A stretch of DNA of 64,000 bases from an uncultured Muribaculaceae bacterium (GCA_934661195.1 CAKUJD010000007.1:122912-186911); one strand, 5' to 3'; positions 16,308-25,802 are shown, counted from the first letter of the stretch. Notes: generated from the sequence alone by a model not told the origin. Numbers and translations are program-made.

Positions 16308-16682
16308 ATGGATGAAGCGTTGAAGAAAAAATTGCAAAAAGACCCTAACGGACTGCTCACCTATGAGTATATAGCCAACAACATCGACAAGGTTGACGGC
16401 ATTATGCCCGAACTCATCGACAACATCATTGCCGTCGACAAGACCGGCCAGTTTGTGGTGAGCACTGCCCGCTATCTCAATGCAATAGATGCAAAAAAAT
16501 ACGCCGACTCAATCGACAAACTTGTGAAGGTGGCCATTGAAAAAGACCGCGAGCACGTGTACCTTGGCGACTTGGCCGCCTCAATCTGGGGTCCCGACTA
16601 CAAGGAGCACGCAGCCGAGCTGAGTGCGGCCGACGACAACTTTCGCCGCATCTACAAGCGGCTTTATCCCGTGGGCATGTGA
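16308..16682 (+). CDS. conserved-looking small protein of unknown function
   Basis: 124 residues, acidic, without signal peptide or membrane segment and mostly helical in character (DGIMPELIDNIIAVDKTGQF, YADSIDKLVKVAIEKDREHV). I do not recognise a domain. The own promoter, normal codon use and clean start support a real gene. It is 73 nt upstream of the cyclophilin gene on the same strand, so they may be cotranscribed. Confidence 0.7.
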   Translation: MDEALKKKLQKDPNGLLTYEYIANNIDKVDGIMPELIDNIIAVDKTGQFVVSTARYLNAIDAKKYADSIDKLVKVAIEKDREHVYLGDLAASIWGPDYKEHAAELSAADDNFRRIYKRLYPVGM

Positions 16683-16755
16683 TTTCCTTTTTGCCGTCGC
16701 AGGGGCTTAGCCTTGGCAAGGGTAAATCAGCAACCATACACAGACACATTCATAT

Positions 16756-17619
16756 ATGAACATTATAAACCGTTGCATTGTGGCAGTGGCAGCTATTTTG
16801 GTGGCCATGTCGTGCACCATGGCGGGGCAAAGCGGCAATGCAGCCAAATCAGCAGAAAGCAAATTGGATAAGTGTATTAAGGTAGAGATAGAGACATCGC
16901 TCGGCAATGTGGTGGTGGCGCTGTACGACAAAACTCCGCAACACCGCGACAACTTTTTGCACCTGGCCGAGACAGGGTATTACAACGGGGTGCTTTTCCA
17001 CCGTGTGATTAAGAACTTCATGGTGCAGACGGGCGACGGCAATTCAAAAAACGCCACCGCCGACTCGCTGCTCGGAACGGGCGACCCCGGCTACACCGTG
17101 CCGGCCGAAATCGTCTATCCCGAATATTTTCACAAGCGCGGTGCACTGGCTGCGGCCCGCACCGGCGATGAGGTGAACCCCGAGCGCCGCAGCAGCGGCT
17201 CGCAGTTCTACATTGTCACGGGCGACGTCTACTCGCCGCAGCAGCTGCAGCAAATGGAGCAGCGCATGGCCGACATGAAGAAAAACGAAATATTCAACAA
17301 GCTTGTGAGCGAAAACCGCAAGCAAATCATGATATTGCGCCACAAAAAAGACTCGGTTGGCCTGAAGGAGTTGCAAGACTCGCTAATAGCCACCACCGAG
17401 GCCACATATGCAATGAAGCCCTTCACTTTCACTGCCGAGCAGCGTCAGGCCTACACCACCGTGGGCGGCACTCCGCACCTCGACGGCTCCTACACCGTGT
17501 TTGGCGAGGTGGTTGAGGGCATGGATGTGATCGACAAAATCCAGAATGTGGCCACCGGCAAAAACGACCGTCCCATCGATGATGTGCGCATCATAGCCAT
17601 GCGTGTGCAGAAGCAATGA
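16756..17619 (+). CDS. cyclophilin-type peptidyl-prolyl isomerase, exported
   Basis: Proline isomerase of 287 residues acting in the cell envelope. The N-terminus has a hydrophobic segment ending AMSC, compatible with a lipoprotein signal, though the lipobox is not ideal. The cyclophilin fold is read from FHRVIKNFMVQTGDG, RSSGSQFYIVTGD and GSYTVFGEVVEGMDVIDKI. Between the last two lies an inserted helical stretch of about 70 residues (QQLQQMEQRMADMKKNEI...) that simple cyclophilins lack. Its TGA overlaps the ATG of the M16 protease gene (ATGA), implying coupled translation. Confidence 0.9.
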   Translation: MNIINRCIVAVAAILVAMSCTMAGQSGNAAKSAESKLDKCIKVEIETSLGNVVVALYDKTPQHRDNFLHLAETGYYNGVLFHRVIKNFMVQTGDGNSKNATADSLLGTGDPGYTVPAEIVYPEYFHKRGALAAARTGDEVNPERRSSGSQFYIVTGDVYSPQQLQQMEQRMADMKKNEIFNKLVSENRKQIMILRHKKDSVGLKELQDSLIATTEATYAMKPFTFTAEQRQAYTTVGGTPHLDGSYTVFGEVVEGMDVIDKIQNVATGKNDRPIDDVRIIAMRVQKQ

Positions 17620-18860
17620 TACAGTACGAGTCGTGCCGCCTGCCCAATGGATTAAGGGTGATTAACCACTACGATGCGTCTACGCGCATGGTGGCGGTTA
17701 ATTTGCTGTATGACGTGGGCGCGCGCGATGAGAGTCCGCAGCTCACGGGGCTCGCCCACCTCATGGAGCACCTGATGTTTGCCGGCTCGGCCAATGTGGC
17801 CTCCTACGACGGCGAGCTGCAGCGAGCCGGCGGCGACAGCAACGCCTGGACCACCAACGACGTCACCAACTACTACGATGTGCTGCCGGCACAGAATGTG
17901 GAGACTGCCTTCTGGGTGGAGAGCGACCGCCTGATGGCCCTGTCGCTCACCGACCGCAATGTGGATTTGCAGAAGAGCGTTGTGATGGAAGAGTTTAAGC
18001 AGCGTTGCCTTAATCAGCCTTACGGCGATGTGCACCATCTGCTGCATGGCGCGGCCTACACCGTGCATCCCTACCGCTGGCCCACCATTGGGCTGCGGCT
18101 CGACGACATAGCCAAGGTTACTACCGCCGATGTCAACGCCTTCTACGAGTCGCATTATTCGGTCGACCGCCTGGTGCTGTGCGTGTCGGGCAACGTGACC
18201 TTTGAACGCACCGTGGAACTTGCCCAAAAGTGGTTTGGCGGCTTGAGTCCGCGCCGCACTGCAGTGAGGCAGCTGCCGGCAGAGCCCGAGCAGAAGCAGC
18301 TGCGCGAGGTGTGGGCCGAGCGCGATGTGCCGCAAAACATGATTGTGCGCGGCTACCACACCTGCTCGCGCGCCGATGCCGACTATCAGGCCACCGACCT
18401 GCTTAGCGATGTGCTCGCCAACGGCGACTCGTCGCGCTTCCGCCGAAATGTGCTTATGAAGTCCGACCTCTTTGTCGACCTCGACGCTTCGGTGCTTGGC
18501 TCAGCCGATCCGGGCATGTTCTACATCAGGGCGCGCCTGCGCGACGGGGTGGGGTGGCAGCAGGCCTCCGATGCCATCGACGCCGAGTTGGCGCGCTTGC
18601 TCACCGAAGGCGTCACCGAGGCCGAGGTCAGCAAGTTTGCCAACAAGTATGCGTCCAACTACATGTTTGAAAACATCGGGTATGCCGAGAAGGCGGTGAA
18701 GCTGTGCCAGTTCGAGTTGCAGTCGTCGGCTGCCGACGCCAGCACCGAGCCCGACCGCTACTTCAGCCTCACCCCTGGCGATGTGGAGCGTGTGGCGCGC
18801 AGTGTGCTCCGGCCTGAAAATTGCACCACACTCTACTATGGTCCCGATGCCAAGAAGTGA
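17616..18860 (+). CDS. M16-family zinc metalloprotease
   Basis: 414-residue insulinase-type peptidase. The inverted zinc motif HLMEH (His48, Glu51, His52) and the downstream acidic pair in VVMEEF (Glu125/126) are intact, so it should be the catalytic member of its kind. The second half-domain follows (about 190-400). No signal peptide is apparent, so it is probably cytoplasmic unless exported as a partner of the cyclophilin it overlaps. The C-terminus ends at YYGPDAKK with no tail. Confidence 0.9.
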   Translation: MIQYESCRLPNGLRVINHYDASTRMVAVNLLYDVGARDESPQLTGLAHLMEHLMFAGSANVASYDGELQRAGGDSNAWTTNDVTNYYDVLPAQNVETAFWVESDRLMALSLTDRNVDLQKSVVMEEFKQRCLNQPYGDVHHLLHGAAYTVHPYRWPTIGLRLDDIAKVTTADVNAFYESHYSVDRLVLCVSGNVTFERTVELAQKWFGGLSPRRTAVRQLPAEPEQKQLREVWAERDVPQNMIVRGYHTCSRADADYQATDLLSDVLANGDSSRFRRNVLMKSDLFVDLDASVLGSADPGMFYIRARLRDGVGWQQASDAIDAELARLLTEGVTEAEVSKFANKYASNYMFENIGYAEKAVKLCQFELQSSAADASTEPDRYFSLTPGDVERVARSVLRPENCTTLYYGPDAKK

Positions 18861-18952
18861 AAAAACACGTTCTTTTTGTCCAAATATTCCCTTTTTAAGG
18901 GTAAAAGCATAAAATCCGGCAGAAAATTACCTCAAGTCCGAAAAATTTGATG

Positions 18953-18960
18953 TATTTTTG
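18953..18960 (+). promoter_or_regulatory. -7 element of the DUF349 gene
   Basis: TATTTTTG, 56 nt before the start codon at 19017; no standard TTG upstream. Confidence 0.45.
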
Positions 18961-19016
18961 GAATTAAATGTTCGGCCGCGTGGGCATGTTGCCCTGAAGC
19001 GCCTGATTTAAAACGA

Positions 19017-20921
19017 ATGATTATGGAATTGCGTGAAATGTCTGAATCAAGCGAAAAGCTCGAAAAGGATGTAACCCTGCACACAGACGAGGCCGCCAAG
19101 GCTGCCAAGGCTGTTGAGAATGAAGTGAGTGACTGCCAGCAGACCCCTGCTGCCGCCGAAGTTGAAACCGAAGCCCCTGCCGACGCCGAAAAGCGCCATG
19201 AGGTGCGTGGCGGCAAGTATGCCAGCCTCACCAAGGAAGAGTTGGTTAAAACTCTCGAAGAGCTTGTGGAAAAGCCCTTCGACGAGGTTAAAGATGAAGT
19301 GCCCCAAATAAAGGCTGCGTTTTTCGCTGTGCGCAAAGAGGAGCAGGCCCGCGAGAAGGCCGAATTCCTGGCTGCCGGCAACGAGGAGGCTGCTTTTGCC
19401 GCTAAAGACGATGCCAGCGAGGCACGTGTCAAGGAACTGTTGCAGCAGCTTAAGGAGAAAAAAGCTGCCTATAATGCACAGCTTGAGGCCGCTAAGGAGC
19501 AAAACCTCGACAAAAAGCGTAAGATTATTGACGAAATAAACACAATAAGTGCCGATGCCGACAACATCAACAAGCAGTTCTCGCACGTGCAGGAACTGCA
19601 GCAGGAGTTCAAGGCCATCGGTGAGGTGCCAGCGCCTAATGTGACCGACATTTGGAAGGAGTACCAAATTGCCGTTGAGCGGTTCTACGACCTGCTGAAG
19701 ATGAACAAGGAGTTGCGCGACTACGACTTCAAGAAAAATCTTGCAATCAAGCAGCAGCTGTGTGCCGAGGCTGAGGCTCTCGACGACGAAAGCAGCATAG
19801 TGGACGCATTCAAAAAGCTGCAGGAACTGCACAACACCTGGCGCGAAACCGGCCCCGTGGCCAAGGAACTGCGCGAAGGCCTGTGGGCACGCTTCAAGGC
19901 CGCTTCGGCTGCCGTCAACAAAAAATATCAGGCATTCTTTGAGGAGCGCAAGCAGACCGAGAAGGCCAACGCCGACGCCAAAACCGCGCTGTGCGAGAAG
20001 ATTGAGGCAATCGACACTGCCGCTCTCAAGACATATGCCGCATGGACCGATGCCACCGACAGCATCATTGCTCTGCAAAACGAATGGAAAAAACTCGGCT
20101 TCGCCTCTAAGAAGGTCAACAATGCACTGTTTGCCCGTTTCCGCAAGTCGTGCGACGAGTTCTTTGCCCTCAAGGCTGAGTTCTTCAAGAAAATGCGCGA
20201 AGAGCTTGCTGCTAATTTGGCTAAAAAGACCGAGCTTTGTGAAAAGGCCGAGGCTCTTAAGGACTCCACCGACTGGAAGAAGGCAACCGACGCTCTTGTT
20301 GAACTGCAAAAGGAGTGGAAAACAGTTGGCCCCGTGGTGAAGAAGCACAGCGATGCGGTGTGGAAGCGATTCCACACCGCCTGCGACCACTTCTTTGATG
20401 CCAAGAAGAAGAGGGTGAGTGGTGTGCATGCGGAGGAGCATGCCAACCTCAAGAGCAAAAACGAGATTGTGGCTTCGATCAATGCTCTTACCGAGCAGGA
20501 TGGCGTCGATGCCGCCGAGGCAGCCAAGCAGGTGCGCGAACTCATGGCCAAGTGGCAGGAAGTGGGCCATGTGCCCTACAAGGAGAAGGACAAGGCCTAC
20601 GAGGCCTACCGCGCCGCTGTCGACAAAGCCTACGACAAGTTTGATATGAAGGCAACCCGCGCGCGTCTGGCCAACTTCGAAAGCAACATAGCCAAAATGG
20701 GCAGCGGCGACAAGGTGCAGCGCGAGCGTGAGCGCCTGGTGCGCACCTACGAGCAGCGCAGCAGCGAGCTGAAGACTTATGAGAACAATCTGGGCTTCCT
20801 CTCGGCGCGCTCAAAGGCAGGCAACACAATCGTTAAGGAAATGGAGCGCAAAATTGCCAAGATTAAGGAAGACTTGGCAATGCTCGAAAAGAAAATCAAG
20901 GTTATCGACGAAAAGGCCTGA
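19017..20921 (+). CDS. DUF349 repeat protein
   Basis: 634 residues, highly charged and Lys/Glu/Ala-rich. After a variable, acidic N-terminal region (about 1-130) and a coiled-coil stretch come five degenerate DUF349 units of about 75 residues. Each has a W-K-x-x-G core: FKAIGEVP, WRETGPVAKE, WKKLGFASKK, WKTVGPVVKK, WQEVGHVPYKE. A C-terminal coiled coil (MERKIAKIKEDLAMLEKKIK) follows. Function is unknown in Bacteroidetes. ATG 19017 or 19023 are both possible. A 507-codon antisense frame here is a composition artefact. Confidence 0.88.
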   Translation: MIMELREMSESSEKLEKDVTLHTDEAAKAAKAVENEVSDCQQTPAAAEVETEAPADAEKRHEVRGGKYASLTKEELVKTLEELVEKPFDEVKDEVPQIKAAFFAVRKEEQAREKAEFLAAGNEEAAFAAKDDASEARVKELLQQLKEKKAAYNAQLEAAKEQNLDKKRKIIDEINTISADADNINKQFSHVQELQQEFKAIGEVPAPNVTDIWKEYQIAVERFYDLLKMNKELRDYDFKKNLAIKQQLCAEAEALDDESSIVDAFKKLQELHNTWRETGPVAKELREGLWARFKAASAAVNKKYQAFFEERKQTEKANADAKTALCEKIEAIDTAALKTYAAWTDATDSIIALQNEWKKLGFASKKVNNALFARFRKSCDEFFALKAEFFKKMREELAANLAKKTELCEKAEALKDSTDWKKATDALVELQKEWKTVGPVVKKHSDAVWKRFHTACDHFFDAKKKRVSGVHAEEHANLKSKNEIVASINALTEQDGVDAAEAAKQVRELMAKWQEVGHVPYKEKDKAYEAYRAAVDKAYDKFDMKATRARLANFESNIAKMGSGDKVQRERERLVRTYEQRSSELKTYENNLGFLSARSKAGNTIVKEMERKIAKIKEDLAMLEKKIKVIDEKA

Positions 20922-20965
20922 GATCTGGTAAAGCTATCAGTTTTACTATACACAATTTTATAAAA

Positions 20966-21019
20966 AGCCGCTCTCCTCTCGCACTCAATCAATTTTGCAG
21001 GCGCGGCAGGAGAGTGGCT
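20966..21019 (+). terminator. possible terminator after the DUF349 gene
   Basis: Twelve-pair stem AGCCGCTCTCCT / AGGAGAGTGGCT (one G-U) with a 30-nt loop, but followed only by GTTTATC rather than a full T-run. Confidence 0.35.
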
Positions 21020-21062
21020 GTTTATCACAAAGAAAACAACATTGTTAAAATAAGGTTACAAA

Positions 21063-22445
21063 GTGGAGAGTAAGGGACGATACGGACAATTTATACGCTG
21101 GATTTTCGCAGCTGTCGATTTTGTGGTCCTTAATGTGGCCTACCTGTTCACTTGCTGGTGGAATGGCATATCCGACGGATTTTGCTCAAGGCCCGTGTGG
21201 CTCATGCTGAATGTGTCGTTCCTGGCCATTCTCAACATATTCTCAAGCATTCATGCGCGCCGTGTGGTGTATGCCGACCGCGTGCTGCTGCGTGCCATCA
21301 AGACGGTGGCCCTGCATGCGGCTGTGTTCTTGGCTCTGTTGTCGTTCCTTAACGTCGATTATGGCTCGGGCCGCATAGTGGCTAAGTTCTATCTGCTGTT
21401 TTTCAGCTGCTTGGGCTTTTGGTGGATATTGTCGCGCAAGGTGATAAAGTGGTATCGCAGCCGCGGCTTCAACTACCGGCGCATCGTGGTGATAGGCGGC
21501 GGTGTGGCTGGCGACAGACTCATAAGCGAGCTGAAGTCGGATGCCGGCTATGGCTACCGTGTGATGGGCGTGTTTGACGACCGCGGCAAGCCTGCAAGCC
21601 GTGCCGATGTGTATGCCGGCCGAGTGGCCGATGTGGAGAGTTTCGTGAAGAGCCACACCATCGATGAGATGTATTGCACCATTCCCGAAACCGACGATGA
21701 AGTGGTCACCAGCCTCATCCGCATAGCCGAGGGCAATGCCATCGACTTCTACTACGTGCCGCAGTTCGGGCGCCACCTCACACGCCGCTTCGAACTTGAG
21801 TCGATAGGCAATGTGCCGGTGCTGTCAATCAGGCCATATCCGCTTAGCAACCCGTTTAACCGCATTGTGAAGCGTGGGTTCGACTTGCTGGTGTCGAGTG
21901 TGGTGATGCTGCTGTCGCCGCTGGTGCTGGTGCCAGTGGCCATAGGCATCAAACTGTCGTCGCCAGGCCCCGTGTTTTTCAAGCAAAAGCGCACGGGCTA
22001 CCGCGGCCGTCCGTTTAACTGCTACAAGTTCCGCACCATGCGCGTCAATGCCGAGAGCGACACCCGTCAGGCTTCGAAGGGCGACCCACGCACCACCCGC
22101 TTCGGCGAGTTTCTGCGCCACACCAGCATCGACGAGTTGCCGCAGTTCTACAACGTGTGGCGCGGCGATATGTCGATAGTGGGCCCGCGTCCGCACATGA
22201 TTAAGCACACCGAGGCCTACAGTGCCCTCATCGAGCGCTACATGGTGCGCCACACCATTAAGCCGGGCATTACCGGCTGGGCGCAGGTCAACGGCTACCG
22301 AGGCCTCACCGACCAGCTTTGGAAAATGGAGAAGCGTGTGGAGTATGACGTGTGGTACACCGAGAATTGGAATTTCATGCTCGACCTAAAGATTATGTTG
22401 CTCACTGTGGTCAACGTGTTCCGTGGCGAGAAAAACGCATTCTGA
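21063..22445 (+). CDS. undecaprenyl-phosphate sugar-1-phosphate transferase (polyprenyl glycosylphosphotransferase)
   Basis: Membrane enzyme of 460 residues that starts a surface glycan by moving a sugar phosphate (commonly glucose-1-P) from a nucleotide sugar to undecaprenyl phosphate. N-terminal half: about four membrane segments, then a Rossmann-like CoA-binding fold (IVVIGGGVAGDRLI). C-terminal half: a fifth hydrophobic segment and the catalytic bacterial-sugar-transferase domain with KRGFDLLVS, PGPVFFKQKRTGYRG, YKFRTM, IDELPQFYNV, MSIVGPRP and GITGWAQVNGYRG. The start is GTG at 21063. Sugar specificity is inferred. It is followed 20 nt later by recQ, and no other glycan genes are adjacent. 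Confidence 0.92.
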   Translation: MESKGRYGQFIRWIFAAVDFVVLNVAYLFTCWWNGISDGFCSRPVWLMLNVSFLAILNIFSSIHARRVVYADRVLLRAIKTVALHAAVFLALLSFLNVDYGSGRIVAKFYLLFFSCLGFWWILSRKVIKWYRSRGFNYRRIVVIGGGVAGDRLISELKSDAGYGYRVMGVFDDRGKPASRADVYAGRVADVESFVKSHTIDEMYCTIPETDDEVVTSLIRIAEGNAIDFYYVPQFGRHLTRRFELESIGNVPVLSIRPYPLSNPFNRIVKRGFDLLVSSVVMLLSPLVLVPVAIGIKLSSPGPVFFKQKRTGYRGRPFNCYKFRTMRVNAESDTRQASKGDPRTTRFGEFLRHTSIDELPQFYNVWRGDMSIVGPRPHMIKHTEAYSALIERYMVRHTIKPGITGWAQVNGYRGLTDQLWKMEKRVEYDVWYTENWNFMLDLKIMLLTVVNVFRGEKNAF

Positions 22446-22465
22446 ACGAATCCGCTAATTTTTTT

Positions 22466-24301
22466 ATGGAAAACGAAAGCGAATTTAAGCGCAGGGCACT
22501 TGGCGTGCTCAAGCGTTTCTATGGGTACGACAGTTTCTATCCCATCCAATATTCCGTCATCAGACACGTTATGGCCGGCGGCGACGCCTTGGTGCTGATG
22601 CCCACTGGCGGCGGCAAGTCGCTGTGCTACCAGATACCGGCCCTGCTCAGCGACGGCTGTGCCATCGTGGTTTCGCCGCTGCTTGCACTCATGACCGACC
22701 AGGTCGACGCTCTGCGTGCCAACGGCATTCCGGCTGCCGCAGTCAACAGCCAGCAGACCGAGGCCGACAACCGCACCGTGATTGAAAACGTGTATGCCGG
22801 GCGCATCAAGCTTCTCTACATCTCGCCCGAGCGGCTGCTCACCGAGCTCGAGTCGTGGTCGGCCGACATGAAGGTGAGTCTGATTGCCGTCGACGAGGCG
22901 CATTGCATCTCGCAGTGGGGCCATGACTTCCGCCCTGAGTACACTCAGCTGTCGGCGCTCAAGCGCAAGTTTCCCGGCGTGCCCATCATGGCTCTCACGG
23001 CCACAGCCGACAAACTTACGCGCGACGACATTCGCCGCCAGCTGCTCATGCCCGATGCCCAGATGTTCATCACCTCGTTCGACCGCCCCAACATTTCGCT
23101 CAACGTGGTCAGCGGCCTTGCGGGCAAGGACAAAATCAGGCGCATTGCCAACTTCATCGACGCCCACCCGGGGCAGAGCGGCATAGTGTACTGCCTGAGC
23201 CGCAAGAGCACCGAGACCCTTGCCGAGCGCCTTAAGGCGCTTGGCTTCAATGCGAGGGCATTCCATGCGGCCATGTCAACTGCCGACAAAAACGCCATTC
23301 AGCGCTCATTTATCAACGATGATGTGCAAATCATCTGTGCCACCGTGGCCTTTGGCATGGGCATAGACAAAAGCAATGTGCGCTGGGTGATTCACTACAA
23401 TATGCCCAAAAACATCGAGAGCTACTATCAGGAGATAGGCCGTGCGGGCCGCGACGGCATGCCGGCCGAGGCGCTTATGTTCTACTCATTTGGCGACATG
23501 GCCACGCTCATGAAGTTTGCCACCGACTCGGGCCAGAGCGCGGTCAACGTCGACAAACTGCGCCGCATGCAGCAATATGCCGAGTCGGCCGTGTGCCGCC
23601 GACGCACACTGCTCAGCTACTTCAACGAGCGCTACGACCACGATTGCGGCAACTGCGATGTGTGCCGCAACCCGCCGGAGCGCATCGATGGCACTGTGAT
23701 AGCCCAAATGGCCCTCAGTGCCATGGCACGCGCCGGCGAGCAGGTGGGCCTCATCACCGTTATCGACATATTGCGCGGCTCGCGCAAGGCCGAGATCTCT
23801 GCCCGTGGCTTCGACCGCCTCAAGACGTATGGGGTGGGGCGCGACCTCACCTTTGCCGCCTGGAACAGCTATATGCTGCAAATGTTGCAAATGGGCCTTA
23901 TCGACATTGCCTACAACGAGGACAACCACTTGAAAATAACCGAATTTGGCCGCGATGTGCTGTTTGGCCGCAAGCAGGTGCAGTTCTCCAAGTTCTACTA
24001 TGAGGCGCAGCGCCGCGGCACGGCCAAAAAGGAGAAACGCATATTTGCCGATTCCGAGACTGCGGGTTCCGACCGAGATTTGTTTGAACACCTCAAGCAA
24101 GTGCGCATGGCCATTGCCAAGGCCAAGGGCCTGCCGCCTTACATGGTGTTCAGCGACAAGGTGCTCAATGTCATGTCGATCGAAAAGCCAACCACCAAGG
24201 CGCAGTTTGGCACACTCTATGGCGTAGGCGAGCACAAAATGGAGCAGTATTGGCACCAGTTCACCGCCGCCATCATCCAGTGGCAGCAGAGCCATCAGTA
24301 G
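22466..24301 (+). CDS. recQ: ATP-dependent DNA helicase RecQ (full-length type)
   Basis: 3'-5' DNA helicase of 611 residues. ATG 22466 is used because it follows the previous stop by 20 nt; an earlier frame start lies inside the upstream gene. Order: helicase core with MPTGGGKSLCYQ (Walker A) and VDEAHCISQWGHDFR (DEAH), a second RecA fold with QEIGRAGRDG, a four-Cys zinc module (CRRRTLL...CGNCDVC), the winged-helix RQC part, and a C-terminal HRDC-like domain (about 525-605). This is the canonical RecQ plan, unlike the paralog at 35.3 kb. Confidence 0.94.
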   Translation: MENESEFKRRALGVLKRFYGYDSFYPIQYSVIRHVMAGGDALVLMPTGGGKSLCYQIPALLSDGCAIVVSPLLALMTDQVDALRANGIPAAAVNSQQTEADNRTVIENVYAGRIKLLYISPERLLTELESWSADMKVSLIAVDEAHCISQWGHDFRPEYTQLSALKRKFPGVPIMALTATADKLTRDDIRRQLLMPDAQMFITSFDRPNISLNVVSGLAGKDKIRRIANFIDAHPGQSGIVYCLSRKSTETLAERLKALGFNARAFHAAMSTADKNAIQRSFINDDVQIICATVAFGMGIDKSNVRWVIHYNMPKNIESYYQEIGRAGRDGMPAEALMFYSFGDMATLMKFATDSGQSAVNVDKLRRMQQYAESAVCRRRTLLSYFNERYDHDCGNCDVCRNPPERIDGTVIAQMALSAMARAGEQVGLITVIDILRGSRKAEISARGFDRLKTYGVGRDLTFAAWNSYMLQMLQMGLIDIAYNEDNHLKITEFGRDVLFGRKQVQFSKFYYEAQRRGTAKKEKRIFADSETAGSDRDLFEHLKQVRMAIAKAKGLPPYMVFSDKVLNVMSIEKPTTKAQFGTLYGVGEHKMEQYWHQFTAAIIQWQQSHQ

Positions 24302-24314
24302 CAGCAGGTCTCTC

Positions 24315-25091
24315 TTATTCCACCTCTTTGCCGAGCTTGAATGTGGCCACAAAGCGCGGCAGCCCCTCCTTGTCGTAAAGCGATGGAAACAGCACCGCAT
24401 CGCCATTGTCGTCAACCTGGTGGGCGGCTTCGGAGTGCGTTAATTCAAATGAGCGTTTCTTCCCGCCTTCTGCACAAAAAATGATTTTTTTGAACGGCTT
24501 CAGAATGTATTTTCCGTCCTCACACACTTCTTGGGCATAGGTGTCGAGGTCAAACTCAAAATGCCCGTTTTCCCTTACCGACTCAAATTCCTTGTTGCTT
24601 ACCGACACTGCTATTGTGTCGACGTCGCTGCAGAAATATCCGAATAATTCCACTTGATGCGCCGCGGGCAGAGCCGATTCATCCAAATCGTAATCCCAAA
24701 GGCGCAGCTTGCCCTTTATGCCGGTTATAGGCTCGTCGAACACATAAGCGTCTTTCAGGTGCCAGTAGTAGTTGTCGGGGTCGTCATCGCCTGCGCAGGC
24801 CCAAATGCTGTTGTTGGTCTTGTGGTCGATCCGTTCAATCGTTACATATCCTATGATTGCGCCCGATGGCATCTCCTTGAAGTCGGGAACGTTGCCAAAT
24901 TTCACCTCGTTAAGCACATCTTGCGCCCATTCGAGCGGCATTTGATTGATGCACCTCGCCGTGCAGGCCTTGCTTGCATGAATAAGGATTTTCTCTGGAA
25001 TCACCTGTGGCTTCCACGAGCGGTTCTCAATGTTTTTAATGCCATGGCAAATCAGAGTGGCCCATGGCTGCTGAATCGATAATACCTTCAT
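24315..25091 (-). CDS. ASCH-domain protein
   Basis: 258 residues. The N-terminal half starts MKVLSIQQPWATLICHGIKN and continues IENRSW, the hallmark of the ASCH (PUA-like, RNA-binding) fold; GAIIGYVTIERI is the later strand. The C-terminal 120 residues are unassigned. ASCH proteins are proposed to bind RNA or modified nucleosides, but no reaction can be assigned here. It converges on recQ with 13 nt between stops and no visible terminator, and has its own promoter. Confidence 0.8.
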   Translation of the reverse strand: MKVLSIQQPWATLICHGIKNIENRSWKPQVIPEKILIHASKACTARCINQMPLEWAQDVLNEVKFGNVPDFKEMPSGAIIGYVTIERIDHKTNNSIWACAGDDDPDNYYWHLKDAYVFDEPITGIKGKLRLWDYDLDESALPAAHQVELFGYFCSDVDTIAVSVSNKEFESVRENGHFEFDLDTYAQEVCEDGKYILKPFKKIIFCAEGGKKRSFELTHSEAAHQVDDNGDAVLFPSLYDKEGLPRFVATFKLGKEVE

Positions 25092-25136
25092 GATTTACAT
25101 TAGTTTTAGAAATTGATTAAAAAAACGGTTAGTTGC

Positions 25137-25167
25137 CCAAAATTAGTGAAATCCCTATTTTCTACCA
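25137..25167 (-). promoter_or_regulatory. promoter of the ASCH gene
   Basis: Minus strand TTG (25165-25167), 20 bp, TAATTTTG (25137-25144), 46 nt upstream of the ATG. Confidence 0.75.
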
Positions 25168-25250
25168 AGCAATCACCCAATAATTTTCTTCACCCTTATT
25201 CTTCCAATAGTTAGTGTGAGTTGGGGCAGCGCCAAAGCGCTGAAAAAGCA

Positions 25251-25690
25251 GTAATTCAAGCGAGTTGGCGGCGCACCCTACAGCAACGAATGCCGTAGGG
25301 ATGTGGCATGCCATGTCCAACGCAAATCACTGCAAATTAATTGATTGTGCAAAAAAATAATCACAGCCAATGGAGGTGTATTTGATGTGATTTTGCTTTC
25401 GTGCTGGTGGGCTACGCCCGCCGGACGCGGCATGCCGCGTCCCTATAGTAAATAGCTGTAAGATAGGCTTTTAGCGGTTATATCCTTAAACTTCAAACCC
25501 TCAATTTTAAACCTTATCCCCTTAGGAATAAAATTTTCCATGTCTCTCGGCATGCCGAAAGCACTGGAAAAGAGGCAATCTCGGAGGGATTAGATATGGG
25601 TAGGCAGGTGTGCAGCGGAGGCGCAGCCGCCGCGAAATGCCTGCTCAGCTCTGCATCCCTCCCAGCCACGCATTCCAAATGAATGCGGCC
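25251..25690. repeat. dispersed intergenic repeat, copy A (interrupted)
   Basis: Lies in a 775-bp gene-free gap (25092-25866). Its left end (25251-25312) and right end (25549-25690) align with the contiguous copy B at 44851-45060. Copy A carries about 236 bp extra between two GGCATGCC octamers (25305, 25549), with a third octamer in the middle (25429). The right part begins GGCATGCCGAAAGCACTGG and ends with the hairpin GCATTC-CAAAT-GAATGC. No open frame crosses it, so it is probably a non-coding multicopy element. Confidence 0.7.
25423..25442. repeat. perfect 20-bp palindrome
   Basis: GGACGCGGCATGCCGCGTCC is its own reverse complement and centres on the middle GGCATGCC of repeat copy A. A related 20-mer at 25299-25318 is a palindrome if two G-U pairs are allowed. 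Confidence 0.75.
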
Positions 25691-25802
25691 ACTGCGCTAT
25701 GCGCCAAATGGCTTTTGATTTTTAACGCATATCCGTAAAAGCCTATATAGATATGGCTGTAAACGTGAAAAATGTGCCGGAGCACACTCTTCTGCGTATA
25801 GG

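Noticed and set aside
19047..20570. 507-codon open frame on the minus strand
   Set aside because: Exact antisense of the DUF349 gene; Leu-rich product is the mirror of Lys/Glu/Ala codons in GC-rich DNA and has no domain or start signal.
25305..25556. GGCATGCC octamers as ends of an insertion sequence or a CRISPR array
   Set aside because: No transposase frame lies between them and only three short repeats occur, with unlike flanks; spacing of about 120 bp does not fit CRISPR.
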